64,000 nucleotides of DNA from NCBI RefSeq assembly GCF_963678635.1, contig NC_087067.1:26605547-26669546 (forward strand), in the 5' to 3' direction. Below, piece after piece: positions 26,401 to 36,475 of this stretch. Origin of the DNA: Symsagittifera roscoffensis (Eukaryota > Xenacoelomorpha > Acoela > Convolutidae). The position numbers and the translations under genes are program-made. The first letter of the stretch is position 1. Each line of letters opens with the position of its first letter. Below the pieces are notes generated by a model. That model worked only from the letters and a program-made list of their open reading frames with translations. It did not search any database and was not told the origin of the DNA.

Positions 26401-29400
26401 CTCCATCTGAACAGTTTTAGTTTAGCCAATCACATTGCTGAATTTATTTGCAATTTCCAAATTTCAGCCAATCAGATCGAAGAATTTTTGCTACAGCTTC
26501 TAAATTTAAGCTAATCAGAGCTTGAATAATTTTGTTTCAATTTCAAATTTCAGTTTCAATTTCAATCAGGTTGAAGCATTTTGGATCATTTCTCAAATTT
26601 AAGCCAATCAGCTTGAAGCTTTTTGTTGAAATTTTCAAATTTCAGCCAATCAGACAAGCATTTTGTTGCAATATCCATATTACCGGGAAAAAAAACATGT
26701 TTGACCGTACACGTATAACAGAAGAGAGCTCAAACAGGTGTAAAGTTTGCTTAGATTTTGGCATCAGGTATGGATGTAGGATTACCTCCGGGGATTTCAC
26801 CAATAACATTGCAGCATTTATTTGCGATTTCCAAAATTCAGCATATCACATGGAAGAATTTTCGTTGCAAGTTCCAAATTTTAGCCAATCAGGTTAAAGC
26901 ATTTTGTTTTAAGTTTCAAATTTGAATTCAGCCTATCAGATGGAAGAATTTTTTTTTCAACTTCCAAATTTTAGCCAATCAGGTTGAAGCATTTCGTTTC
27001 AAGTTCATCGAATTGATTTTCCAAACTCTCAAAAACACTAAACACTTTTTACTCTGCAAAAACATTCTGAGCCACCCGCGGTTTTCACCATTAAGTTCAC
27101 GTATCGAGAAGTTTGGCTCCCGTTTTCCTCGCTCTTAACCGAATATGATGTAATGAGTAATTTTACAAGGTGATGAATGGGAACAAATTCGTTCGGAATA
27201 GTTAAATTAGTCAGCATAGCATGTTAATATTCATTGTTAATATTCAAGTTGGACAATATAAGCAAAAGTTGGAGGGGAGGGGGGTGAAGAGCCTAGCTAA
27301 TTAATGTTACCTCCTGGAACTCCTTGTCCTCTTTGATGGCTCTAAGTTGAGCCTCTCTCTCCTCCTTACTTAGCACCTTACTGGCCCTCTTGATCCGGTC
27401 GAACTCTCCTCTCGGCAGCACAATCGTCTCGCCTGACGGGTCCTCCCGCGGAACACTACACGGCACAAATGCTGCATATTAGATCTTATTTGAACAAGTT
27501 AAATGAAAAGAAAACATGCAGAAAATATCAACATAATGTTTTATGTGGAGAGAACAAAACGAAAAGCAAAAAACAAACGTAAGAAATTGTTTACATAAAA
27601 CATATTTGAGCAATTAACTTTTAAGACTTTGAAATTTTGCAAGACAAACTACCTGACTTTCATTAATTATTTTCTACTATTGAAGCAACAAAAATGATTG
27701 CAAACAAACCGATAAAATATAAACCGAATAGAATTAAGCCGAAGGAAGTGGACAAAAAGAAAAAAAGGAGATAAGGCTAATGGTTTTGTAAATAACAAAA
27801 GTAAATCACAAACACTTGCATCTATGACAAAAATTGCTGGCCGTTAAGAAAAAAATTACAATGCGGGAATTAATCCGAAAAAACAAGAGAATTCAATTCG
27901 TTTTTTCCCGGAAACTTTCGTATAATTTCATACATTATGAAAAAAGCAGGGTCCGCCCAGGCCACGAACCCTAGCCTTCGGGTACATGGAAAACCGCTTT
28001 ACCTTGAGGTCAAGTGAGAAGCATTGTCAAAAACACTAAGATTCTCTAGAAATAATTTCAACTTCAACTTCAGATGCAAGAAAAGTTGTTTACGGGAAAA
28101 AAATTTCTTTCCTTATTACAAAACATTTGCTTTCGCAAGTGTAATCAAATATTCGAACAAGAAGCAAAGCAACATTTCCACTCGATTTGAAGATAATAGT
28201 CAGCATTGCAATAAATCAAACAAGACTGCTCCTATCAGGACAAAAACCCTGACTTTCAGACTCCTCTTCAATTCTGTTTTCGATAAAGTTTCCTAGATAA
28301 AAAATAAAAAGTGCTGACAACACGCTACGCAATTTACAGAGTGATATTTATAGTTACTAAGTTTCCCAGATAAAAAATAAAAAGTGCTGACAACACGCTA
28401 CGCAATTTACAGAGTGATATGTTTAGCCATTACTAGCGTTTCAAAACCCCTGCCTCAATAAACTTTAGAACGATTTCTGAACTGGCTCAAATCATCGCTG
28501 TAAAGCGCGTTGTTTAATCCAAATTTGAAAAATGATTGTCGATTTACAAGCACCAGCATTTTACAAAAGATGATTACAGTGGAAATACCGTTTTAATTTT
28601 GAGCTGAAGGACGTCACAGTTTTTGAAAAGCTTATAAGTTTTTTGTAGTTTTCTAAAAATGTTCGGAAAAAAATCACACCGACTTTTAATATTCTTTCAC
28701 TTTCTTCAGAAATTGAAACAAAACTATAAATGAACTTTCATCTAAAAAATAGAAAAACCAAGAAAACAAAAATATTCTCATCGAACAGCAGCCCTAAGTA
28801 TTTTGAGTACTTTTTACGAAGTCTGAGCTAGCTTTCAATGAATAATTGAGGTTCCATTCTGATTTCTATTCCTCACATAAAATGTGTCAAACCATTCGCG
28901 CCTAGCTATGCATCGTTTTCGCCAAATATTTTGCCTCATTTTTTTTTGAAACATGTTTGAAGCCACATATATACTCGAAGAAATCTGGAAAAACAGTTAG
29001 CAATACTTGGCACCTTTTAAACCCCCCAAAGAAAAAGTGACAGAATGTGAGTTTTTCTAAACTTAAGATCAAGGCATTGACAGATCAGATTTCATTGCAA
29101 AATTTTTGTTAAAACTGTTTTATATGAATCGAAATTCTTTTGAACAGAAAAATTAAGACGGAGCTCGAAACTTTTTAATGTTCCGTCTTTCGAGGAAATG
29201 TAAAATATTTTTGCTCGGAAGTTTTTTTTTCAGTAAATTTTCAATAACAAAATAATAGGTTTTGCCAAAAAATGTATTATTTGTCGATTATTTTGGTAAA
29301 GTTCTGAGGTTTTGAAAATTGCCAATTTGGCCATACTCCTTATATTGATGCGCGCTGTGAAAAATTTAATTATAAAGCTGAGTTTTTTTGTGCGTGGAAA

Positions 29401-30875
29401 AGGATGAAACACTGCAAATTGGTTCCAAAATGAATTCAGGCGAGCTAATCGGTTTTATTACCTTCGTTCGTACGACTCGAGTTTTTACATTTGATGTTTG
29501 ATATTGTCCAAAACTTATAGTTTTTTAATATACTCTCTACCAAAAGCTAATCAATACCAATAAGTTGTTTGCCCTTATATAGGAGCAGTCTTGTTTTTCT
29601 TGAAATGTAAATAATTAATGCGCGCTGTAAGTAGTTTTTTGCATTTTCTCAAATTTTTTGCTTCATTTTTAAATTATTTTTAATTTCTCATTAAAAACGA
29701 AAAAAAAAATCTATTACATGTTACACGTTTGATTCACAATACAGTTTTCTGCTGCAAGTTTGTACGAATTTTGTGGAATATTTTATGAACGTTTTTTTTT
29801 CATGTTTTGCCGTGTTGAAGTAGGCTGAGTTAGGTTTACCCATACGTTCAAAATACAACAAAAATGGCCCATTGGCCAAACAATTTTTGTTACTATAATT
29901 TTTGAGACCGGAAAACTAAATAAAAAGATGTTTGTGATCATAGTTCATGCATGTCATAAAGACTGCGTGAACGAAAATTAGGAACTTATAAAATCTAAGT
30001 GGGTGGGAGAGGTGAAAGGTAAAAGAATCTAGTCGATTGAGATACGAGCAGTCTTGTTGCATATTTCGACTGATAGCTGATGGAAAATATGGGCTTGCAT
30101 TTGCTGTCAGGACCAGATTATGCGCAAAAATTTGAGCGGTTTGAGTCTTTGCTTTATCTAATTACGATTGAACCTCTCGAATCTTGCATCAAAAATCTCG
30201 ACTGGGGCTTACATGAGTTTTCGGATGAGGTCTTTTGTGATCACTTGTATCTGTTCGGGTTTCTTTGACTTGCCGGGTGCCGAGTGTCTCTGCCCTCGAC
30301 AATCATCCACAATTGCTGCAGCTCCACTGCTGCTTTTCTATCAACACGAATTTATTTTTTCTTTCAAAATAAGGAGATAAATTGCAGATTCAGAAGTGTT
30401 GATCAATGTCAATCACTTCGTTTTGATACACAATCAATGATTGAAATCAGTAGCGGAGTTTGACTAGAAGGGAGGGCGGAAGCCCCTTGCGACAGAGATT
30501 TGACAACCTGACCACCCTCCTAAAGGTCTCCCTTTTGGTACTAATTTAAGGCATCAATTTTTGGCTGACCGATCTCAACTGTTTTAAGGCGCATTCGGCG
30601 TCAATAAATATTAATTTTGAGGGAGACCGCGCACCAAAAAAAGCAATTTTTGAGCTAAAGCTTTCGAAGAAGTGCTTCAAAACGTCTTTTTGTGATCTTC
30701 ATTGACACTTACAATTAACAAATTTAAAAATTCTTAATATGATGATTCTTAAACTGACCTGTTTTGTAGTGTTCTTTCCGAACAGCATGTCGTCAACTCG
30801 GGACTCTCGCGACACTGTCTTGTAAACGGGGCCCCTCCCCCTACTCCCCGCAGCACTAGAGGCACTGTAGCTCAT
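20324..30875 (-). CDS. CFAP45: Cilia- and flagella-associated protein 45 (CFAP45/CCDC19), multi-exon, interrupted by an assembly gap
   Basis: CFAP45 is a coiled-coil microtubule inner protein inside axonemal doublets of motile cilia and flagella (family knowledge). Coding exons seen, in transcription order: 30759-30875, 30213-30289, 27311-27455, 26204-26406, 22569-22715, 22043-22172, 21779-21925, one starting at 21095 that runs into the N gap, and the last at 20324-20402. All visible junctions are GT-AG and their phases agree across each join. Diagnostic family stretches are PREDPSGE, LSDLEEE, KCHAIRDAQILE, EEKRLDAMMEHERQ and a C-terminal GVPQKYLNEV ending in TAA. About 349 residues are visible against about 550 for vertebrate CFAP45. 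The missing part is the Glu/Lys/Arg-rich coiled coil that should lie between LKDKA-ER and the last exon. The start ATG at 30875 matches the short Ser/Ala-rich N terminus of the family. Identification is firm; the 30289 acceptor is the least certain boundary. Confidence 0.93.
20890..21089. other. Assembly gap, 200 N
   Basis: Exactly 200 unknown bases, so probably a scaffold gap of nominal rather than measured size. It lies inside CFAP45 between the exon starting at 21095 and the terminal exon. About 525 nt of coding sequence expected from the family is absent from the flanks, so the true gap should be larger than 200. Confidence 0.97.
21090..21095 (-). CDS. CFAP45: CFAP45 coding exon 8, first two codons only, truncated by the N gap
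   Basis: On the minus strand a strong acceptor (long T-rich tract ending TTTGTTTAG) is followed by GAGAGG and then by Ns. In phase 0 this gives Glu-Arg directly after ...LKDKA, which suits the family at this point (KxKAxRE). The rest of this exon and any following coding exons up to 20402 are inside the gap or missing from the assembly. Confidence 0.6.
21779..21925 (-). CDS. CFAP45: CFAP45 coding exon 7
   Basis: TGCAG acceptor and GCC|GTGAGT donor, exactly 49 codons. Encodes GLLAKKREQKEIAKELLEEN and later RALDLKVMQFLKDKA. It ends in phase 0, which is compatible with the exon fragment at the gap edge. Confidence 0.94.
22043..22172 (-). CDS. CFAP45: CFAP45 coding exon 6
   Basis: TATCAG acceptor and AAG|GTCAGG donor. 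Encodes AAGVVRDQMAAREEASILM and a Glu/Lys-rich helix ending EEEDIK. It matches the central coiled coil of CFAP45 and ends in phase 0. Confidence 0.92.
22569..22715 (-). CDS. CFAP45: CFAP45 coding exon 5
   Basis: TTTTAG acceptor and GA|GTGAGA donor. Encodes DAQILEKDVIGRELTEEEKR and LDAMMEHERQRQIKLQEE, continuing the CFAP45 coiled coil directly from the KCHAIR of the previous exon. Exon length and phase are consistent on both sides. Confidence 0.95.
23568..24639. mobile_element. TIR element with GGCCCCGCAC ends, inside a CFAP45 intron
   Basis: Left GGCCCCGCACTGAAGTTTCT and right inverted GGCCCCGCACCGAAGTTTCT form TIRs of about 27 bp or more. The element, 1072 bp, splits a copy of a dispersed repeat. 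The flanks CTAATTGG and GTAACTTC rejoin to resemble uninterrupted copies at 29430 and 32180. Inside are AATCGATTATAAT-type motifs and a G-rich minisatellite. No transposase frame. Confidence 0.65.
23865..24094 (+). repeat. Poly-G minisatellite, GTAAACTGGGGG-type
   Basis: About a dozen irregular units of GTAAACT followed by 4-12 G. Many adjacent G-runs give strong G-quadruplex potential on the plus strand, which is non-template for neither gene: CFAP45 transcription uses this strand as template. It lies inside the TIR element. Confidence 0.9.
26204..26406 (-). CDS. CFAP45: CFAP45 coding exon 4
   Basis: TTCAG acceptor and AG|GTATAG donor. Encodes a strongly charged coiled coil with KNEKLSDLEEEVKQQREHLL and, near its end, ILNSKCHAI, a family signature. 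It ends with two bases of an Arg codon completed by the next exon. Confidence 0.95.
26431..27005. repeat. CCAAT-rich minisatellite in a CFAP45 intron
   Basis: About ten degenerate units near 50 bp containing CAAATTTCAGCCAATCAG and GAAGCATTTTGTTTCAA. The CCAATCAG core recurs in most units. It is non-coding; the 100-codon frame across it is a by-product. Confidence 0.8.
27311..27455 (-). CDS. CFAP45: CFAP45 coding exon 3
   Basis: GTGTAG acceptor and GAG|GTAACA donor. Encodes VPREDPSGETIVLPRGEFDR, then IKRASKVLSKEEREA and a charged helix. This is the best-conserved N-terminal block of CFAP45. It ends in phase 0. Confidence 0.93.
27955..28021 (-). other. tRNA-like segment in a CFAP45 intron
   Basis: On the minus strand CTCAAGGTAAAGCGG resembles a D arm/A-box, TTTCCATGTA an anticodon loop with CAT, and CTAGGGTTCGTGGCCTGG a T arm. 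Stems are imperfect and no acceptor pairing remains, so this is probably a tRNA-derived SINE remnant rather than a gene. Confidence 0.35.
28286..28420. repeat. Two-copy direct repeat of 62 bp
   Basis: AAGTTTCC(T/C)AGATAAAA to GAGTGATAT occurs at 28286-28347 and 28359-28420, almost identical, period 73. It lies in a CFAP45 intron. Confidence 0.93.
29405..29615. repeat. Dispersed repeat copy in a CFAP45 intron
   Basis: Shares CACTGCAAATTGGTTCC, AATGAATTCAGGCGAGCTAA, a TACGACTCGAGT block and an end GGAGCAGTCTTG with copies at 23521-23567 plus 24640-24760, 32165-32315 and 57450-57640. Upstream ATGCGCGCTGTGAAAAATTT also recurs at 32095. Confidence 0.6.
30213..30289 (-). CDS. CFAP45: CFAP45 coding exon 2
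   Basis: Seventy-seven nt encoding RHSAPGKSKKPEQIQV followed by ITKDLIRKL, then an AT|GTAAGC donor. The split codon is completed by T at the start of the next exon, giving isoleucine before VPREDPSGE as the family requires. The acceptor (GGCAG|AGA) keeps phase 0 but has a weak pyrimidine tract, so the 5' edge could be slightly different. Confidence 0.72.
30759..30875 (-). CDS. CFAP45: CFAP45 coding exon 1
   Basis: Thirty-nine codons from ATG to a CAG|GTCAGT donor, ending in phase 0. The peptide starts MSYSASSAAGSRGRG and includes DDMLFG, matching the conserved N-terminal DESLFG-type motif of the family. A TTTTAG acceptor-like site lies 12 nt upstream of the ATG, so the transcript is probably spliced or trans-spliced just before the start codon. 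Confidence 0.88.
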
Positions 30876-30887
30876 CACACTGCCCGG

Positions 30888-30902
30888 CTAAAACCAGACC
30901 CA
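30888..30902 (-). promoter_or_regulatory. Splice acceptor just upstream of the CFAP45 start codon
   Basis: Sense sequence GGTCTGGTTTTAG lies 12 nt before the ATG. It is parallel to the acceptor before RINT1, with the same two explanations: 5'UTR intron or spliced-leader acceptor. Confidence 0.42.
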
Positions 30903-32094
30903 GATCTTGCATTTTCTCAAGGGGCGGATTTTCAAAAAAATACTTTCAACTTTTGTCGTTTTTTGAGCCTAAAACCACCATTTTTTGGCCGCTTTGATTT
31001 TGTATGTCACCATAAGCTGTTTAAACAATATTAATAAAAATTCTATGATAAATTTTTCAATTTTTTTTTTCACGGAATAAGTTGGAATAAGTTGGGAGGG
31101 CGGAAGCCCCTTGTGACAGCGATTTGACCTCCTGGCCACCCTAACACGAGTTTTGTTCTGAAGATTACCACTTTCAAAGTGATCAAAGAGTTTTTGCTTG
31201 TTCCTTTTTGATCATCTTAATGGGTTAGTTGTTTTTCTCGTTGAATTAACTGAACCTAATTGTATTGGTTTTATCTAAGTTCAAAACCAGTGTGCTTTGG
31301 TTCAATCAATGCTTTGCTTTTGCAGGTGCATTTTCAAATTTGAAAAAAAATCCAATGTTCAGAATTCCTTCAAAATTACATGTGCTTCAGAAATAGATAA
31401 TAGGTCATTGAGTGTCAATCATAATACTAAAAAATTTGATTTCAATTCAAGGACACAAAAAACCAAAATGGCGGGAAAACAAATCTGATTTTTTATTCAA
31501 GAACAAAATAAAAGTCGATAAAATTAGTTTGAGTTTTTTAAAAAAAATTTTCCTAAATAGTATGCTTTTAAAAATCAAATTGACAATTAAGTAGCTTCTT
31601 CTAAATAATTTAGCTACTTGTGGTTATAAATTTATTTTATGTGCTAAGTCACAAAGTGAGGTTTTCGAAAACTTTCATTGGATGTTTCGCCCCCAATTTG
31701 TCCTCATAAACTGCATAAACTTTTTTGATTTGCTTTTTGGAGAAAAAAAGGACTAGGTAGGCTTGAATTTGTTTTTTCAATCCATCATCCGCGATAAAAC
31801 TAAAAGTTTTTATCAGAACTTTTTTGGTGCTTTCCAGTTATAGTTTTCTCAACCTAGTAACAAAACTTTCAAACTCCTTTTTACTCTGATTTTACTATTA
31901 TGGGGAACGCTACAATTTGCTAGGAGAATGAAAATGAGAAACATCCAAAATTTTATACACCAATGAAATTATCGTTTCGGTATGCAAATGGGATAATAAA
32001 TTTTATCTGCAATCCTTTTTGTTAAAAATCTGGCGATGTGAAATTGCAGATTAGCACATTGCCATATAATCTAAATGTTCTAGGCAAAGTAATA
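30903..32094. other. Intergenic stretch upstream of CFAP45 with repeat fragments
   Basis: GGAGGGCGGAAGCCCCTTG occurs at about 31096 and also at 30472 in intron 1, so it is a dispersed fragment. A 12-13 G run lies further on at 32563. No promoter element is convincing. Confidence 0.45.
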
Positions 32095-32164
32095 CGCGCT
32101 TTGAAAAATTTATTGACGCTAAAAAAACTATATATTTATTGACGCTAAATATCCCGTACTAAAA

Positions 32165-32315
32165 AAGCACGCAAAATGAATTGAGGCTAACTAATTGGTA
32201 ACATTATTTCTGATACGACTTGAGTCTAAATACTTACTACTTTCTATTGACTTTTGGGGAAAAAAATCAAACCATTCAAATATTATAGTTTGGGAGTCGG
32301 ATTACGAGTAGTTTT
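32165..32315. repeat. Dispersed repeat copy
   Basis: Contains AATGAATTGAGGCTAACTAA, GATACGACTTGAGTCTAAAT and GATTACGAGTAGTTTTTC, the same order as the 29405 copy. A related upstream part at 32095-32165 has ACGCGCTTTGAAAAATTTAT. Confidence 0.6.
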
Positions 32316-32855
32316 TCAATTCTTACTTTTAAAAACATGAAAACATTTTATGCTTGTGGTCCAAAATGAGGCCACACGAATTTTTCAGATTGTTAAAAAT
32401 CTTTCTTATCAAAATTTTCTTTCTAAAAATTTTTGGAGACAAATTACAGGACAATTCACAAACTCTTGCTTCTGTAAACTTATTTTAAAAATGATTCATT
32501 TTGGTAAATTATATATGTACAAGTATCAGGAAATGCGTATTCGAGTGTTTGATTTTCCTTTTGGGGGGGGGGGGGGAAATGACGCATCCGTTTTAACTAC
32601 GGTAGTTTTGTGGGGTAAAGGACTAATTCAACCAAGATATAATCCCTCAGTACAATATACTTTTGGAAAAAAATCGCAATTTGCAATAATTAAACTGCGA
32701 TACATTGCGTACTTATAACACGCGTAAGCAGCAAATTATTGCGTTCTAAATTGAATTTAGGGCAGCACTTTAATCTTATTATCACAAAACGAGGCGCTAA
32801 ACACACCTAGTACTTTATGTAGCTTTTTTTTCTCAATTATTTTGTCAAAAATTCA

Positions 32856-33254
32856 TGTTCTGCTCAATTTAAACAGTAAAAACAAAACAGAATCGGTTTT
32901 AAATTCACGAAATATGGTCGAAATATTGTGACTAAATTAAACGTATCAAGCCAAAATAGTGGGGTTGATCATGCGCTGATTTATGATTTTTGCTATAAAA
33001 TCAAATTCAATTCACGCGGTTAACAGAAACTCAATTGCAAACCAATTTTGAACCGATTAAAATATTAGCATTTTATGTTCTGCCAGGTTCGGCTCAAATA
33101 GGATTCTCAAATGAAACGACTTAGGTGAGAATCGCACCCACGCCGAACTCCCCGGAACGCACTATGTATACGCTGAGCTATATAGCTGGTATTGCTAAGC
33201 AACTATACTGGCTTTATACTATACTTTCAACTTTAATGCTATGTAGCATTAACA
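32856..33254 (-). repeat. 3' LTR of the BEL/Pao element
   Basis: 399 bp, TG...CA bounded, preceded in element sense by the polypurine tract. The last integrase-linked frame runs a few codons into this LTR before stopping at 33239. Confidence 0.95.
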
Positions 33255-34212
33255 TCCTCCACCCCCGAAGGAGCGAGAACCGGAACGAGCTTAACGAGCG
33301 GCCGAGTGTAGTTTCCGGAAACGGTCCTTAGGTTTGCGGACTGGGAGGTGTTGTCTTTGCCGTAATTTAGCGACATTATGCGTGCTAGTGGGTAGTAGCC
33401 CCTAGGGCTAGTGGATTCAACTAACCACACCATATCTCTTGTTTTCAAAGAGTATTCGGGAGGAGAATGCCACTTAACTCTTTCATTGAGTGTAGGGACG
33501 TACTCATTTAACCATCGCTGCCAAATTGCGTTTGCGTACGACTGCGCACGGGCATAGCGTTTAGAGTGAGAATAGTTTTCATTCGACCCTAGAGACGGAA
33601 ACGTTAAACTGTGCTGAGCTAAGAGGAAATGATTCGGCGTCAAAACCTCAAGACTATCTGGGTCGTCAGAAACGGGAGTGAGTTGACGGGCGTTTAGTGA
33701 AGCTTCAACTAGGCACATGATTGTGTTCAAAATCTCGTCAGTCAACTTTCTTGACCCTAAGATTGCATAAAACACACGCTTACAACTGCGCACCATTCGC
33801 ACCCATGCTCCACATTGATGTGGTGCACTTGGCGGATTTTACTTCCACTTAATGCCTTTGTGTACGAGCGACAGTGGAGCTTCTGCGTTCCAATTTTTGA
33901 TGCACAGAAGAAGCTCTTTTTCGGCTCCTACAAAGTTTGTTCCGTTGTCCGACCAAGTTATTGAGGGTGTTCCTCGCCTAGAAATAAAGCGCTCGATAGC
34001 CATCACACATGAACTTGTGTCCATGGATGGAACTAACTCAATGTGAATTGCGCGAGTCGTTAAGCAAGTAAATAGAAACCACCAGCGTTTCTTGGAAGAT
34101 CGACGAATGGTTACATGAAATGGTCCAAAATAATCGACGCCGCAGTTCGAGAACGGTGGCTGGTGGTAACCTAGACGCTCCGCGGGAAGGTCAGACATCA
34201 TTGGAGTAACGG
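33239..34212 (-). pseudogene. pol: BEL/Pao integrase core and C-terminal DUF5641-like region
   Basis: The first piece (33839-34201) has the rve core with VDYFGPF and SDNGTNF, the first two Asp of the DDE triad. A TAA at 33839-33841 interrupts it. The same frame then continues into the third motif region, where the position expected to hold the catalytic Glu reads Val (GAWVRMV). The C-terminal region has DMVWLVESTSPRGYYPLARI, typical of the BEL/Pao tail. It stops inside the 3' LTR. Confidence 0.9.
33255..33266 (-). promoter_or_regulatory. BEL/Pao polypurine tract
   Basis: In element sense GGGGGTGGAGGA, directly abutting the 3' LTR. This is the expected place and composition for the plus-strand primer. 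Confidence 0.8.
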
Positions 34213-35967
34213 TTTTCGTTTTCGCTTTCTACAGCACACGCAATGTGTTTCAATAGCTCTTAGTGTAGATCTTAAGCTTAGTACAACAAATTGCTGATGA
34301 ATGACGGAACGAAGGTATTCGACTGACTGATGTTCGTGCTTAATGTGATAAAAACGGAGAAACAATCGGATTAGGTGATGGCGGCTATCCAAAATTATTG
34401 GATGGCCAGTTTCGAATGCGGTTGCAGAGAGACGTTGGATACGGCCGGTAGATCTAATTAAACCGTTCGGCCCGATAAAAGGCGAATACGATGACATACG
34501 GCTCGATGTTTTCACATATTTTCCAGCTGCTAAATTGCTAATTGTTTTACTTTCAGCTGGGAATGACTCTAACTGCGAAAGTTGCAAAAGCTTTTCCTCT
34601 GAAATGACAAGTTCTGCTGGATCAATTATGGCCTTATCTGGTGATCTGAAATGTCTATGCTTAGGTGAGAATCTTAACATATATGCGACCAGTCGCTTTA
34701 TCTGAGAGAACGAGCTATACTCTTCCCAAGGGAAGGCAAAGTCAGTCGAAACTGCAGTGCACGGAAAATTGGAAGAGACCTCTAAACCCTCATTTAGATC
34801 GTAGACCGGACCATCCAGGCGAATTTTGTCAGTAACTTCCCTATTTGGATTGAAAGGCCAATCAGAAGTTTTCAAAAAGGAAGGGCCGTTTACCCAACTG
34901 CTTTGCTTGAGGGAATCAGCAGTAATACCTCTAGTTCCAGTGTCAGCGTGGTTGTCTCCACTCAAAACATGGAACCATTGGTCAATTGATGTTGACTCCA
35001 GAATCTCGGCTACTCGGTTGGCTACAAAGACGGGCTGTTTGCTTGTCGAGTTCAACCACTGAAGGACTGTTGTGCTGTCAGTCCACGTGAACACTTTGGA
35101 AATACTCAGTGTCAGAGCTTTCTCGATATCATCCTTTAGGCGACTAGCAAGAAGCGCAGCCTGAAGCTCCAACTTCGGAATTGAAAGCATCTTCATCGGG
35201 GCTACTCTTGCTTTACCGAAGACAAACACTAGTTGACATTTGGAATAGGCGTTTTTCTGAGCTCGAAGGAATGCTACAGAACAGAAAACGTCCAATGAGC
35301 TATCACCGAACATGTGCAGCCCAACCTCATCTACTGGGAAGTCAAAATAGCAACGAGGTATTTTGAGCTGCACTAAAACTGGCAAGCCAGAGTTCCATTC
35401 AGTGAATCTGCGGCACAACTCAATTGGCAGTGGGTCGTCCCACTGTTGGCCACTCAATCTCCAGATATCTTTCAGTAGCAAACGTGCGCGTACGGTATAC
35501 GGGGCAACAAGACCTATGGGTTCGAACACGGAGCACACAAAACTAAGGACCGATCGCTGCGTAACAGTGTCTTTGAGTTCGCGGTTGACTCCTCTGCTCA
35601 CAACTAACGTATCGGTGACGTGGTCCCATTTGAGACCGAGAACATGTGATGCGGTTTCCGGATTAATCGCAGCAGTAATAATTTCCTTACTGTTGTTAGC
35701 GCTGGTCTTAGGGGGATTTAGTTTCGAAGACAAATTGGGAACGTTGCTTTTTTTTTTTTTAAGATTAAACCCACCCAACTTAAGCAGTTCAACTAAACTG
35801 CGACTTAACATTGAAGCAGTTTCTGGGTTTTTCACAGATCCAAGGTAGTCATCCATGTAAAAGTTGTTTAGCACGGCGTAAGCGGCATCGGGGTAACGAT
35901 CTTGGTTATCGACCGCTGTTCGGAGAAGAGCATAGTTAGCACATGTCGGAGAATCTTTCGCTCCAAA
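34198..35967 (-). pseudogene. pol: BEL/Pao RT C-terminal part, RNase H and integrase zinc-binding domain
   Basis: A 558-codon open stretch from the Met at 35874, with the same frame open upstream to about 35965. It begins with the RT active site FYMDDYLGS. RNase H acidic residues are visible at about D191 (GDSS), E236 (KLELQ), D266 (WTDST) and D311 (HADTG). An H2C2-like zinc-binding domain ends it (YHIKHEH ... HCVCC). A 13-T run at about 35748 lies in the frame without breaking it. A frameshift near 34215 separates it from the integrase core. Confidence 0.92.
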
Positions 35968-36475
35968 AATATGCCTTGATCCCTTTCTAGTAAGCCGACC
36001 TGCATAAACATGCCTTCGATATCTGCGGAAATTGCGTATTTGTGCTCTCGGAAGCGCATTAAATCAAATAAAAGGTTCTGAAGCAGATCGGGGCCGACGA
36101 GAAGGGAGTTATTCAGTGATTTGCCGTGAAACTTAGAACCACCGTTTAAAACGCGCCAAACTTTGCGGGATTTAAGACTGGGTGGTGCGGTACGTACCAT
36201 TCTCGGTCTGAACGGTCTTTTGAGTCGTGAGGGCTAACCGGGACTACGTAACCCTTCTCGAGATCACTTCGGATATCTGATGCGTATTGAGTTTTCAGGT
36301 TTAAATGTTTCTCTAGTAATGTAAACGTTATCGGGAAGATGAATGTTGTCATCAACCTAGAGCATTCCGACAACATAACGGCTGCCATCATGAATCGTGG
36401 TAGAGTCAAGAATTTTTTGTGCACGTTTATCAGCCAAGGAACGGGGATCAGCTTGTTTAAACGTGCCATACGACT
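35868..36475 (-). pseudogene. pol: BEL/Pao reverse transcriptase, N-terminal part, frameshifted
   Basis: RT motifs are spread over three reading frames. These include DLEKGYVVPV and WYVPHHPVLNP (frame of 36146-36469), then SLNNSLLVGPDLL and AISADIEGMFMQV with the first catalytic Asp (frame of 35868-36200). A TAG interrupts the leader at 36357-36359. At least four frame changes separate these pieces, so this domain is dead as assembled. Confidence 0.88.

Noticed and set aside
26212-26897. 100- and 121-codon plus-strand frames
   Set aside because: The first is antisense to CFAP45 exon 4, the second runs through the CCAAT minisatellite.
35363-35848. 161-codon plus-strand frame
   Set aside because: Antisense to the BEL/Pao RT-RNase H frame; no motifs of its own.
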